From Lonicera japonica (taxonomy: Eukaryota; Streptophyta; Magnoliopsida; Dipsacales; Caprifoliaceae): a stretch of DNA of 64,000 nucleotides. Positions 34,656 to 47,781 of the stretch are shown here, piece after piece (positions within the stretch are counted from its first letter, which is position 1; each line of letters starts with the position of its first letter). A model generated the notes under the pieces. It made no database searches. It was not told where the DNA came from and saw only the letters and a list, made by a program, of their open reading frames with translations. Location of the stretch: assembly GCA_021464415.1 (NCBI GenBank), contig CM038467.1, positions 29,009,248-29,073,247 of the forward strand, read 5' to 3'. A program made the position numbers and the translations under genes.

Positions 34656-37600
34656 ATATGTATACAACTTTCATGCAAATACGAAATGTGTGATTCAAAT
34701 ATAAGTAACTAAATTAATAAAATAGTGCACATATATAGTATAAAACCTGAAAGTTATATTGCAATTGCTAGCAGAAAAATTTAGATCGAATTGCATACAG
34801 CGTAACGTGAAAATTTTAGTAAAATAAAAGCGCATAGGGGCAAAATAGGAAAATAAAAAATATGACACGACTTCAAAATGGGTCCCATCTATATATAATT
34901 GTAGATGCGCACATCATCTTAGAGCGAATAAAATGTTTCATATATACTAGTTTATTATGTGCATGTAATAACGTTGCAACTTGTAATACCTAATTTAAAT
35001 AAAAATGTAAAACAAATGACAATTGATCTAATGGTTAATCATAAGTCCGACTCGGATAACTTCAAATATTTGAGCCTTCATATTGCACTTAAAATATGTT
35101 ATAACTTCATACGTAGAAATGTTATAAATTAGATCAGTCATCGACTCATCGTAGATTTCACATTTAACGTATTGTTACTGGTTCGTGTGAGGGCTTTATT
35201 AGTGTCATTATCTCTTTGGGATACTTCCCATTATATAATGTTACTATTTGACAAAAAAAAACTTTTGCTAGTATTAAATTCGTTTAAATTTAATACAAAA
35301 ACAATAATAGTACATTTAAATATTGAAAACCCCCTTAAATACGTCCAAATTAAAGAGATGAAATAATTGTAATTTTTGGAAGAATTAGATGGGTTGAGCC
35401 AACATCACCGACCATAACAAATATGAGATGGGACTGTTCGGAGAGAGGAGGGTCATTAACCGTCCAACCAATCTTCATCATATCATGTGTATATCTGTGG
35501 ACAAATATATAATGGACAATTATTTGATAAATATAAGACATAAATGTCACTCCTTGTTCATCAACTAATTTTAAAGGTGCATGTGTCCCCCCAACTGATC
35601 ACTCCACCCATTTCTCTACCTTTTATCTTTTATTGCTTTTTTAACTTATTCTTGATTTGTATATATAAGAATATGCTCGTGTCATACAGTATGATAAAAT
35701 AAATAATTGGTCGTCAATAAAAGCTTGATCTGTTCGCAACACTCTAGTTTACGGTGTCATACATGATTTATTACGTAGACGATCATAAAACTTTTAAATT
35801 TTATACTCTGGCTAACAAAGTGTAGAAACGTGTTTGTAACTGCCATGTACAAAGTGATGACAAACCCTCAACAATTTAGAATGTTAAAAGATCCAAATAG
35901 TTACAAACATAATTTCAAAATTTATCATTGTTATATATAGTTTATGGCAATTATGCATTGACTTCAAAAGAAGATTTTCATTTTTAAACCTCGTTTTCGA
36001 ATTCTTGTGCCACTCCGAAATTTTGGTACTCAAAATCAACAAAGGTGTTCATGCCTAACATTAAAAACAACATTGCATATAATCAAATATGATTGCAGAT
36101 ATTTCTTACTACAAACCAAAATCAATAATGTTCCACGCATATAGGGGTTAAGAATTGACATATATTTAATAATTAATTTTTTTTAAGTACAAAATTTTGC
36201 GTTAAATGTGCTGTCTATATACGGAAAATCTGAATAAGATATTTTTTTTAATTAATGAAGTTGAATTTAGGGTGATATAAGACGACGTTCGAAAAGTGCT
36301 AAATTGAACTTATGTTAAGAGGGGAGTGGATCCAGAATCATACGTTGATCTTTCATTTTTGTCAATGTATGCACGTCACTTGTCAATAATTTCTTATTTT
36401 CCTTTTTTAGGTACCACTTGCATGTCAATAGTTGACATCTAAATTGACCTTCAAATATCTGCAAATATTATCCTCCATCTAAATAATTTATTATTTGCCC
36501 AAGAAAAAAAAAATCTAAAGAATTCATTTCAATTGGTGGAATATAAAGTTAAGTGTAATTCCATCTCTTTTTATTTTTGTCATCACTTTATTATACTTAG
36601 TTTATTTTATTTTATGACACCTGTTTTGAAGCTCCAATTCTTCGAATAAATTATCTTTTTATTTATTTCATTTATTTGATGGATTATTTAGGTTGAATAG
36701 TCTTCTCTCTCTCTAGAAGACCAACCAATTTTCTTCGTCAAATGGGCCTGGGCTTGTGATTCGAGGAGATTGACCCGGCAAAACCAATGTAATTTTGTAA
36801 CGTTTTTGCCTTTTGAAATAAATGTTATTTATAACGTCCATCATAGTATTCAGCAACGGTCTTGTATTCCGTTAACATTTTATCTATTCTCATAATAGAA
36901 AAATTATATGTATTTTTTGAAAATGGAAGATTCAGTGTTTAACACACAGAAACATGGTTTTTGAATCCTATTAGTTTATCCTTAATGTAATGGTTGTAAA
37001 TTTATAGTTATATGAAAAAAGTTGAATTGAATAAAAAAAATGTGTTATAAAATTTTTGCTTTGTATTAAAAACTTAAATTAGTACTCTCTCTCTCTCTCT
37101 CTTTTTTAAAATAACTTAAGGTATATAATACTTTGTTTGGAGAAATTAGTTTCGGTTTGTATATTCTTATAACACCAACAATTAATGAACAAAATCAAAT
37201 TCTAAACAATTGATATAGACACAAGTGAAATAAAGAAATTAAAAGAAAGAGTAGCATAAACTCGATCTGATATGTGAGAATCGCGACAATTTGAACAAAA
37301 ATAATATTTTTATTAGGGAAACCACAAAAAAAAAAGCAAAAATATAAATAGAGTAACCAATCACCAGCTGGTTAAGAGCTAGATAATTAAATAATCAAAC
37401 CAACTTGATCCAATAATGTCAACTCAATAGTTTGAAGGTGGAATAATAGTATATAATGGCGAAGAAATTAAAGGATAAATATGAAATATGATACTTTGTC
37501 ATTTTCTTCAAGTTGAACACATCTCTTTCACTCTAATAGAATGGATTTTCTCTCAAGCTTCCTTCTCACATTTTGATCTAATATGTTTACCATTCTTTCT

Positions 37601-38758
37601 CTTTTATTTTAATTATGCATTATCATAAATAGTTAACAAATTAATTATCCATGCTTACGACCTTATCTAGGTTCACCTATAGCGAGTGGCCTACCATAAA
37701 TTAGATGTCACTGTAATGCAGGTGCTACATATTTATAATGTCGTTCAATTCACATCATTTCTCAAATTTAATTGCATTACCAATTTCAATATACAATTTA
37801 GACAAAGTTACTTTAATACTGAAAGTGTGTGCTTTTTTTTGAATTGAAGACTTCAATTCGAAAAAAGCATTACAGATGTATTTAATTATTATATATTGGG
37901 AGATGTTCCTAAGAACTTCAATTTATGGGTCTGAAAAGAACAACTTGAAGGCTTGATTGATTTTGTTAGAAAATAAAGACATTCACATTTTATGATTAAC
38001 CGTGACAATTTCAAATAAAAGGGTGCTTGGTCTGTAATTGTGACAAATGAAGTTCAAGCCTTGTCACGATTATTGACCGTGACAAGCTAAGGTTTTGATA
38101 TTAAAGTATTAGTTAGCGCACGTCTGCCACATTAATAAAATTTGAAAAAGTTAATCAGATAAAATAATACATTTTTATTACTATATACTATTACTTTTAA
38201 AATAAAAAAGGAAAAAAAAATCTGAAAAGTAAAGAAAATAAATTTGGAGCATGCATGCACCAACGACGTGCGTGTTCCCCATCAATAATTAATGTGTTAG
38301 AGGTGGAGTAGGTGCCAATTATACTTACATTAAAGCTTTGACTCTTTGTCTTGTGCTATATGTATCTTTGAATCAATTATGATTTTTAATCATTTTGATG
38401 ATTTGCCCCTTTTTAGATTGATATATTTATTTATTAATTAATTATCCCTTTTTATCTGAATTAAACTAACGATACAAAATTATTAATTACATTGTTAAAT
38501 AAAATCAAAAGTTAAATTGCATAAGTTAATGGCACTTTTGTAATTATTTAGCTTCTTCCATACAAGTAATCTCAGTATTTGTTTCATTACTCGAACTATT
38601 CAACTCTAATCTTAGTATTATGTCCAATATTTTTTTCAGGTTGCACTAGCTCTAGCTTGCTGCAAGTTTCGGAATTTTCGTTCTACCACAAAAATTTAAG
38701 ATACTTTCACTAAAAAATTGTAGGGGAAAAATAAACAAATGCATCCCAAAATGCTAAG
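34656..38758. other. Intergenic, no gene seen
   Basis: About 4 kb of AT-rich DNA without plausible exons. I noticed no clean transposon termini; a (CT)n run lies at 37086-37101. Confidence 0.5.
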
Positions 38759-38766
38759 TCTAGTGT

Positions 38767-39225
38767 TAGGAATGGCAATGGGTTGGGTTTACAATTTCAT
38801 CCCCATCTCTGCTACTGAAAACCATTCCCATCCTTGCCTCCATCTCTGATTTGGGGTATCAGGTAATTCCCATTCCCGCCCCCGTCAGATAAATGGGTCC
38901 CCACGGGTATTTTCCGACATTTTTTTTTAAAAGAAGAAGAAGAAGAATGAAGAGCGAAGTTAAAAATAATAATGTTATATAATATATATAAATATATAGA
39001 TGAAATTATATAGTTACACAATTAACAACGAACTAATTTTATATACATACACACATATATACACAATTTTTTTTTTTACAAAATTAAGTATATTGGAGCA
39101 GGTATGGAGTGAAGACACCCATACGTAAACCCGGCTAAGTTTAAAAATTCTCAACCCAGACCCAAACTCGTCCCCATAACCGCCCACATTGTGTCGAAGA
39201 CCTGTGTGTATTTTTGCCACCTCTA
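38767..39225. mobile_element. Non-autonomous hAT element, 459 bp
   Basis: The left end TAGGAATGGCAATGGG and the inverse of the right end, TAGAGGTGGCAAAAAT, are related. The 8-bp flanks are TCTAGTGT (38759-38766) and TCTAGTAT (39226-39233), one base different. The interior has the 'attcccattcccgccccc' and 'ggtccccacgggta' phrases typical of this common plant MITE type. Confidence 0.75.
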
Positions 39226-39424
39226 TCTAGTATTATTAGTCCACCAATGAATTGATAAATGTTATATTATCTCTGTCAAATTGACGGTTTATTTTCTTTT
39301 TAAAATATCTTAAATTAATTTTATATTTGAGTTTTACTAATAAAAATTAATGAGGAGTATTTTTGTTATTTGTAATTAGAGGGACACTTAAATGTCCCTT
39401 TTAAAAAAAATCATATATATATAA

Positions 39425-39805
39425 GTAGGAAATGATCTTAAGAAGACCAATCTTTTGGTCTTTAAATGTGGACTAATCATTTTAAGGGGATAAAAGGAAG
39501 AATTTTTAGATGAAACTTGGTGGATATGATTTTCATGATTAGTAGATCATCTCCATCAAATTCCATAGAAAATTTCAATTGGGAAGAGTGTTACTAAAAA
39601 ATTGATATATATACACATTTTTTGCCATCAATATTTAAGGTGTTTAGCTAATCCGCTTCCTAGTTGAATTTTTTAATGAAATTTGGTAAAAATGATCTAC
39701 TAATTATGGATATCATCTTCACTAAGTTTTATCAAAAAAATCATCAATTTACCCCCTCAAGATGGTTAGTCCGCATTTAAGGACCCAAAAAATGGTCATC
39801 AGATC
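39425..39805. repeat. Fold-back element, 'gatgaatttttttatgaaa' family, copy 3
   Basis: The left arm 'agaccaatcttttggtctttaaatgtggac' to 'gtagatcatctccatcaaa' is mirrored by the right arm ending 'gtccgcatttaaggaccc'. The centre contains 'aaaaaattgatatatata' as in the other copies. Arms exceed 100 bp. Confidence 0.6.
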
Positions 39806-40480
39806 CTTCCCCCGTGTCTAAGTAATTTACCAAATTTTACAATACAAAATTGATGAATTGTATTATTGACCATTAATTAAGTTAAAATTAATATTTTATT
39901 AATTAAAAAGTATCATAATCAAATTAAAACTATCAATTTAAAAAGAAATGGCATTACCAATTTTAAATCCTTAAGATAGTAAAGTTTGTTAATTATCCTT
40001 TCAATAAACTTTCATCAACTTAAACGAATTTTTGCATCACAATCTCTTGACTTGATCTGAAATTTATTTTCTTCTCCCTTCTTTTACTTTTTTTTTCCTG
40101 ACCCGTTTGTTGACAAAGTTGAAAAAATAATTAATAAAACAAATTATTTTTATAAAAAGTTAAAAAATGAGTAACTTTGTGAAATCGATTTTTCCATCTC
40201 TCTTCTCCTTATTTTTCGTGAAAATATTTTCTAACCCACCTTCAGACAGAAGAATGAATTACATAAACAATTGAAAAACTAATAAAAGCCTATGAGCTTT
40301 TTTGATTGTCTTCCGATTAACAAATTGGACAATTTAAAATTGCTTAATTTATGAATTATCTAATTTGAGCGTTTGGTTGTAAAAATGAACTAATATATAA
40401 AGTCATAAACTTAAATTAATACCCAAGACATTAAATAAGAAAATTTAAAAATATAGTTAAAATTATATAAGTTATTACTA
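39806..40480. other. Intergenic, no gene seen
   Basis: AT-rich filler between two transposons; nothing with a coding or bounded-repeat signature. Confidence 0.45.
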
Positions 40481-40489
40481 TCATACAAG

Positions 40490-41252
40490 TAGGGGTGTTT
40501 TCTGTTTCGGTTGGGTAGAAATTAAGGTACTCCAAACCCAAATCAAATTTAAAAATTCGGTTTCGGTTCGGTTCGGTTCGGTTCGGTTTTGGTTTCTAAA
40601 TCTTCGAAACCCAAACTCGAACCAAACTTTTTGGTCCGGTTTTATTCGGTTTTGACATATGTTTTTTTTTTTAAAATCAATTTAACATAAAAATGTAATA
40701 CTAATAGTATTGTAAGAATGATTCATATTTAAATTAAAGTCATGACTTTTTAGAAACAATGAGCAACATATAAATACCATGTTTTCTCTTTAATTACAAT
40801 TTTATTTGTACATTATAAGAATGAAACACATTAAATAAAATGATGAATTATCTTTCTATCATGTATGTGATAAAAAAATCTTAGCATTGTATAGTTAATT
40901 AAGTAATAAGGGTACGTGTTAATGACTATTTATTTTACGATTATCATAATATGCAATTTGTAAGAAATATATTCTTATAAAATGTCATATTTTTTGTATT
41001 ATAGTATAATTAACACGTGCCTTTAGAGTATATATTAATATTTTTTTTCTTATACATAATTCGGTTTGGTTCGGTTTAGTTCGATTTAGTTCGATTTTAG
41101 ACTATCTTGCCCCAAACCCGAACCAAACTTTTCGATTTCGGTTCGGTTTTCTTATTTTCGGTTTCGATTTTTTTTCAGTTCGGAATTTTACGGATCGATC
41201 CGGATCGGTTCGGTTCGTTCGGTCGATTTTCGGATTGACTTTAACACCCCTA
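40490..41252. mobile_element. hAT-type element, 763 bp, CCGAACC/GGTTCGG-rich
   Basis: Termini TAGGGGTGTT at both ends, close to the maize Ac terminus. Flanked by CATACAAG on both sides (40482-40489, 41253-41260). Sub-terminal zones are packed with GGTTCGG on both strands, which may be transposase-binding repeats. The right half recurs, inverted, at 63706-64000. No transposase frame. Confidence 0.85.
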
Positions 41253-41261
41253 CATACAAGT

Positions 41262-42300
41262 TCATACAAGAAAAAAAACGCACACACACAAAACAATTTT
41301 TTTTTTGGAAATGAAACAATTTACAATTTGTTAATTTACAATGAAATAATTATAAATAAGATAATTTACACAATCAAATGAGCCATTACTAAATTATTCA
41401 ATGATTTTCTCATTTTTCTTAAGATTTATTTATTTACTATATATTAAAACAAAGGGAGGTTTAAAATTCTTCCTTTTACTATAAATAACAAAGAAATTCT
41501 CTATACTCTTATATAAGACTTGAAACTAGGACTAAAATGAGTGACTTTATCACCGGACTAACTCACCTTTTTTTTTCCCATAAGTTTTACTTATTTTTCG
41601 AATTATTTACAAATTTTACAATGTCACTAATTGTTTTTTTTTTTTTTTGGGTGTCATGTCAAAAAGTTAGTTGGTTGAAATTTAGCTTTAGAATTAGCCG
41701 ACTTTTAATTGCAAATTTAAGAGGTTAGAAGATTTGTATGATCGAGCAGTGTAGAGTAGTGATGGACTGATGGCAACAAAATAATGAGACAGAGAACAAA
41801 GAAGAGGAATGTGACGTGACCAACCCTTTTAATTTTCCATGAACATGATGGGGCCACCACCACCGTTGGATTCATTATCAATCATTTCATTTTTATTTAT
41901 TTTTAATTAAATGTTATCCTCATTCATTAAAGAAAGTCAAAATTTTGACTCTCTCAGACTGTAAGGACATCCAAATTGTTGACTGTCAGAGACTAGACTT
42001 TCATATTTAATGTTCCCTCACTTGGAAGGTATAGACCAAAAATCCAACCCCTGTCCCTTCAAATTAACAGGATTGCAGCCATAAATGAATGGAATTCAAG
42101 TAGTTAAAAATGCGAATATTTATATAGAGTGTTTTAAGTTTGAAAGTTTTAATTTAGTATTTAATAATGTTATTTAAGAAAATTTTACATTAATTATCAC
42201 TTCTACCATGATGCAGCTTAGCATACATTGAGATAGACAATGGCATCCTATGCTTAGTGCCATGGAGGGTTAGTAACATGTTAGGTTTAGTGCCGTGGCA
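41262..42300. other. Intergenic, no gene seen
   Basis: AT-rich; no exon-like sequence. 'gtgccatggagg' and 'gtgccgtggcac' phrases near 42260-42300 precede the tandem duplication. Confidence 0.45.
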
Positions 42301-42301
42301 C

Positions 42302-42629
42302 GTCTTAACATGTGTCAAGACAAATAGTGGCATGCCACTTTTTGTTAGAACATCTATAATGACAAATTTAAGCTTTTGATAAGTTGAGCAAATATACTTT
42401 ACTTATTTGAGTGTTAAAAATAGTAGTATGGTAAAAGAGATATAATAGTATAATAAAAGAGAAATGTCTTAACATGTGTCAAGACAAATAGTGGCATGCC
42501 ACTTTTTGTTAGAACATTCATAATGACAAACTTAAGCTTTTAATAAGTTGAGCAAATAGACTTTACTTATTTAAGTGTTAAAAATAGTAGTATGGTAAAA
42601 GAGATATAATAGTATAATAAAAGAGAAAT
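42302..42629. repeat. 164-bp tandem duplication
   Basis: Unit 1 is 42302-42465 and unit 2 is 42466-42629; both begin 'gtcttaacatgtgtcaagac' and end 'ataaaagagaaat'. Only a few bases differ, so the duplication is recent. No coding content. Confidence 0.85.
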
Positions 42630-42848
42630 GAAATATTTATTTTGTAGTTGTGATTAGAGATAGACTCTTTTTCATGCGGATATTATATCATATTTTCCTA
42701 ATTCACTCATTTTGCAAATGCATGGGATGCTATACGCATTTTTGAAATGCGTAAAATTCCCAAATGCATTACAATAATACGTATGGTAAAAACCTTAATC
42801 AGACTTATTGCAATTATTTTACGGAATAGTATTTTATCTTACTATACT

Positions 42849-43059
42849 TTTTTTTTTTGTCATAGACAACCCAATGTATCCCCAAAGCTTTCAACCAAGG
42901 GATTAATCACTATTTGCGGTGGAGATCATTGGTTTAACAGGGTAAATGCGTAGCCCGAATGAGTAACTTCAAGGTGCTCGAATTCAGGATCTTTCACCTC
43001 TACTCGAGTTAACCACCTTAGGGTTTAATGATCTACCCACCAAGCTAACCCCGGGTTAG
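42849..43059 (-). mobile_element. tRNA-derived SINE with near-perfect target duplication
   Basis: Read on the minus strand the element starts with a tRNA-like head ('ggttagcttggtgggtag' then 'tcctgaattcgagcacc') and ends in an A-run. The flanking 17-mers at 42832-42848 and 43060-43076 match at all but two positions. The length is 211 bp. The head is unlike the SINE at 9710, so this is a second family. Confidence 0.7.
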
Positions 43060-43426
43060 TTTTACCTTAGTATACTAATTAGACCAAACTATCACTTCGG
43101 GTGCCACTCTTTTCTCTCTCACACACAACCTAACACGCAAGATCTCGTGGCACCACAACATGCACACCTAAGTACTTCAATAAGACAAAACCGTTGTAAT
43201 TACTTTTCTAACATGGCATATGAGAATTAATGATACATCACTTGGTGGTTCTGAATTCAGAGTAAAGTATATGTTTAAGGATATTTAGAATTAAAACTTT
43301 TAGTTTCCTTTTTAATACCTAATTAATGTGAAAGTAAATACATCATATGATAATTATATATTTTTAAGATTGTTTTTTTAAAATCTCTTTACTAACTTTA
43401 ACATAGTTAATAGTTAGTAACTATAA

Positions 43427-44648
43427 GGTCATTTGAGTTTTGAATACTATTTATTTATTATAAATAAATTTTGGATACCAAAATTTCTAATAATTATACT
43501 TTGAATACCATTTTGCACTATTCCGTAAACTTTAAAACATAAAATTAAGTTTATTTTTTTATAATTTTATTAAAGTTCGTTTATAAAAGTCAAGAATTTC
43601 TATACTTTCTTGCAATATTTTTTGTCTTACTAATTACAATGATAAAACTTCAAACAAAATAATTGTCTAAAAATTGTTTAAATTAAAGAAAAGAAAGGCG
43701 ATCACGTAACTTCGACAAAAAATATTAATTAACATGTGGTTGATATTTTGATCAGGATGCTTGTAATTTTTTTATTAAAATTAGATTAGAGTAACATATA
43801 TCTTACGTAGGAAAAAATTATAGATATCAATATATGAAGTAACGGGAACTGTATATTACAATGAACCATAAATACTTATAGAACTCATAATAAAGAAAAA
43901 AAAATCTGAAAGACAAAAATTAATTTGTTAATTATAAGAAGGGCGATGATATAAGAATCCTAATTGTTGTAATAAATCAAGATTCTAAGTTGAAATGAAA
44001 TACAAAGAAACACATCTCTAATATAATTATAGCATCAAAAATTTAATTTGCCCGAGACACTCAAAATATCAAGAACTAAAGTCATTGAATCCAATATAAA
44101 TTCTCTACAACTAATATTTTAGTATTTCACAACTACAGTATTATTATTTATATAACAATTACAAATTTATTAAACTTGAGGTTTATATTTATCTAAGTAA
44201 AAAAAAAAAAAGGAAAAAACGCTTTAGTTTATTTGTATTTTTATATTTGGTATAGATGTACGTAAACATGTATATGTTAATGGATCCTTGACTTGGGTAT
44301 TAATGCTTTAAGACTAGTACTATTAGTGGTTGGTTGTAGAAATTTGATCATTGACAGGGTATTTCATCTTGGGTGAACAATGGTTTGTATGCAAATATAT
44401 GAATTTAACGCATGATTTTGTAGTTTATACACATACTCATAGCCATGGTGGATTGTTGGGTTTTGGCATATAAGTATATAACAATGGGAGGTCAAAGGTA
44501 TTTTGGTCATAAAAAAATGTAGTTAACGATCAAATAATTTTGATTGATAGAATAATGCAAAATGGTACCTAAAGTACAATTATTAGAAACTTTGGTACCA
44601 AAAACCCAATTATAATAAATAAACAGTATCCAAAACTCAAACGACCCT
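43427..44648. repeat. Large fold-back element with ~100-bp inverted arms
   Basis: The left arm (43427-43520: 'ggtcatttgagttttgaatac' onward, including 'tttctaataattatacttt') is the diverged inverse of the right arm (44560-44648, ending 'ccaaaactcaaacgaccc'). A third partial arm lies at 44770-44830. The interior is AT-rich with no coding frame. Confidence 0.6.
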
Positions 44649-44830
44649 TTTTTTGTAAATGGAGAGTAAATTGGGTGAGGCAAATGTGTGGTGACTAAAG
44701 CTTGATGGCAATTATAGTAGATCAAATGCTTAATTGGACTGAATTAACTGTTAAAGTCAGTTGACTAACGGAAGGGTTCAAAATGGTACCCAAAGTACAA
44801 TTACTAGAAACTTTGGTACCAAAATCCAAT

Positions 44831-46645
44831 TAAACTTAATTGATTTAGCATGGAGGGTGTAAACATAAACAACCAATTTGATCTTACAGGGTCCATGTTT
44901 TTTATTTTTTAATTAAAATGTTAAAGGGTGATCTAAACAAACACGCCACATCTCTTTTCATCTCGTTAATGCCCCGATTTAGTATGTAATGCTTGCATTA
45001 AAAAAATAAAAAATAAATAAAAAAGTCTTAGGGCATCAAAACTCTGTGCTTGTGAATAGATCAAACTCTGTTGGGACAGTTATCTGCTAATATAGTTCAC
45101 AGTGGTTTACTCTTTATCGCTCCTTTCACATCGTTTATTCATCATGTCCTCGGCCGTTTAGACAAAAGGTCAAAAAGAGCTAGAGGTTGGTCAAAAAGAG
45201 TTAAGAGGGTAGTCAAAAAAATAGGTCACGGTATAAAATTTGGAAGAACTGAGGAGGATACAAATCCAATCGGATGAAAATCCAGGAAATCAAATTCCTG
45301 ATCGCTGTGTGCGCGTATAGGGGGATGGGCGGGTATTTGTGTATGATTTAAGCAAATTTGTGATAAGAAGTTTGATTATTTATCTCAATTTTAAAGTTAC
45401 ATCAATTTCTTACGCTTTCTCTTTTCTTTGACTTTCTGCAAGGATTAAATTTGAGCTTTTTCTTAGTAGGAAGATGGATTTGACAATGAAAGTTATTAAG
45501 GATCAAGTAAAGCATTTTCAAGTTTATACTCGATTTTCCAGAACCTAATAATAGGCAACTTACTAGATTTTCAAGGGTCAAAAGAAAAGTGAGAAAGAAA
45601 CCAAGTATTTTGTGGAATGGAATTACCACCACCCTAAATCAAAATCTTAATGGTGTGTTTAATTTGACAAATTTTTCTCGTGTGTAAAGTAAACTGATAA
45701 TCTAAATTGAAGTTGAAATTCAGAAATAATAAACCTCTTCAATTTAGTTGTCTTAAAGGAGGTCTTAATACATATTTGGAAGATTTTTTTCACTCTATCA
45801 ATAACAACGTTAGATATAGTGTATGTTAATATGTGACACACTTGTATCGTACTGCATATGATCACGAGCCATTAATACAACAGGAGATGGGTCAAAAATT
45901 CTTCCATAAAAATGCTTTTCGAGAAAAAAATTGTCCATAAGAATATTTTTTAAGAAAAAAATGGGGAATGATTTTTTTCTAAACTATAAGAGCCCAATTT
46001 TGTTCTTGTTAGCATAATATCCCTGTTCATCAATTTTTATAATTAAACAGCATTTTAAATTTAAGATTTGAACATTTTCAAATTGAGTAATTAAATTCTA
46101 CAAATTGAGTAATAAATACAACACATATATTGTTCTTAATAAACTAGTTACGCTCCTCACGTACGGTTGTTTTTGATAAACTTTGAGCGGACTCGCCACT
46201 TAATATGATGCGATACATCAAAAGAACAACTACGCACAAATGCAGCATTGAGAACAATAAGACAGTTGCGAATTTAAATTCTTAATAAACATGCCATAAC
46301 ACGAGTAATAGCAAAAAATTCTCTAAATTTAGGTAGAAAACACGAATGACACAATATAGCTATAATTTTGCGTCCATTTTATTTCAAAATATGAACACAA
46401 CTAAACTCAAAAGTCTCCACAAACACATAAAGATTATCAAGCCAATTTCGTGCCATCTTCATTTCTTTCTATTTCATATTACATAGTGTTTCTTAAATTA
46501 CCATCTCTAAGTGCAAATTGGCGAGCGAAAATGTTCACTCACAAGAGCGGAAAAAAAAGAAAGAAGAGAATTTGAAAAGTTCTATTACCTTTTTGTTTTG
46601 AACAAAAAGTTCAAGAAAAAAAAAAGGTGAAGTCCATTATATATA
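44831..46645. other. Intergenic, no gene seen
   Basis: AT-rich. A Lys/Arg-rich 68-codon frame at 45071 starts from a non-ATG codon and has no other support. Nothing else gene-like. Confidence 0.45.
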
Positions 46646-46649
46646 TTTG

Positions 46650-46885
46650 TATATATATTCCCTCTAAAGAGAAGTAGAGAACGGTCATTTCTCTTTAAAA
46701 AATATATCCATTTTGAAGGGTAAAACGGATGAATTTTTTAATGAGATTTGATGGAAATGATTCTTATAATGAGTAGTAGATCTCCACAAAAGTTCACGGA
46801 AAAAATTCAGTTTGAAAGTGGACGTAATGAAAAATTGATATAGTGACCAAAAAAGAAAAATGCTAGACAATATTAACTTTAAAGA
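46650..46885. repeat. Fold-back element, 'gatgaatttttttatgaaa' family, copy 4
   Basis: 'gaacggtcatttctctttaaaa', 'ggtaaaacggatgaattttttaatgagatttg' and 'aatgagtagtagatctccac' match the left half of the copies at 1905 and 39425. The right arm looks truncated at the edge of the tandem repeat block. Confidence 0.5.
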
Positions 46886-47070
46886 CTCTTCCAAATATAA
46901 ACCAAAATGTCATACTTTTTACGCTTATAAAACCTAAGTTTGTACATGCATAAAAATCGATAAATGACATGCTGACTTATTTAATGAGTGAGGGGTTGGG
47001 AATTAACAAGGTGAATTTTGTTCATGAAGGGAAAAGGATAAAGAAGAGCATATCTTACAAAAAAACGTAA

Positions 47071-47179
47071 TCAGCTGCGTAGCTCATTTTGGGCGAGCTT
47101 GTTCCTGAGATCCTTGAGAGCATCCACAACTTTTGGATCAAAATTGAGCTTTAACAATTTACCATTTACCGAAGGAGTT
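47071..47179 (-). other. Last-exon copy A of the YacP-like gene
   Basis: Acceptor TTTTGCAG, then an open frame in the phase of exon 9 that encodes TPSVNGKLLKLNFDPKVV and on to LRNKLAQNELRS, with TGA at 47071. Used with exons 1-9 it would give a 303-residue protein. It lacks the ~45-bp Lys-rich insertion of copies B and C, so it stops earlier. It may be an alternative last exon, or unused. Confidence 0.6.
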
Positions 47180-47618
47180 CTGCAAAAGGTGCGCAAATTG
47201 GTAAAACCACGTTAACAAGAATAACAATGTACGACTCATGTTTCAACTTTCACGCGTTTTAGAAAAACGCTAATCAGTAGTCAAGAATAAGACTTTATTT
47301 TACTATCTTAAGATTTGTTAAGGTAGAATATTTCCCCAAAAAGAAACATAAATTGTAACTTGGGACGTCCTAAAAAGTAAAAATCAACTCTTAATCTCAG
47401 ACTACGGGAGTAATTCTTAACATGCCTCTTGAAAACATATACACCTTCCGTATTGTTTTAAATATAAACTGAAATTTCAGAAACTTTTTACGCTTATAAA
47501 ACAGAAGTTTTGTACATGCATAAATCGATAAATGAAATAGTGACCTATTTAATGAGGGGTTGGGAATTAACAAGGCAGAATTTGTTTGTGAATGGAAAGT
47601 GGTAAAGAAGAGCACATC

Positions 47619-47781
47619 TTACGAAGAAACGTTATCAGCAGCAGAGCTCTTTTTTTCTTTTCTTTTTTGATCTTTGCTGCATGGCTCATTTAGGGGGAGC
47701 TTGTCCCCAAGATCCTGGACAGCAACCACAACTTCTGAATCAAGATTGTTCTTTGACAATTTACCTTGTACCGAAGGAGAT
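47619..47781 (-). other. Last-exon copy B of the YacP-like gene
   Basis: Acceptor TTTCGTAG, then SPSVQGKLSKNNLDSEVVV and on to LPLNEPCSKDQKRKEKKSS, stop TAA at 47619. Open over 54 codons in the right phase, but with substitutions at sites shared by A and C (for instance LKDLRNKL is VQDLGDKL). It may be drifting towards a pseudo-exon. Confidence 0.5.

Noticed and set aside
40490..41261. Reading the GGTTCGG-rich element as a Mutator MITE with a 9-bp duplication (CATACAAGT).
   Set aside because: The ninth base pairs only by coincidence; with an 8-bp duplication both termini become symmetrical TAGGGGTG, which fits hAT better.
45071..45277. Basic 68-codon frame (LDKRSKRARGWSKRVKRVV).
   Set aside because: No ATG start, no neighbours, and a low-complexity 'gtcaaaaagagtta' repeat explains the Lys/Arg bias.
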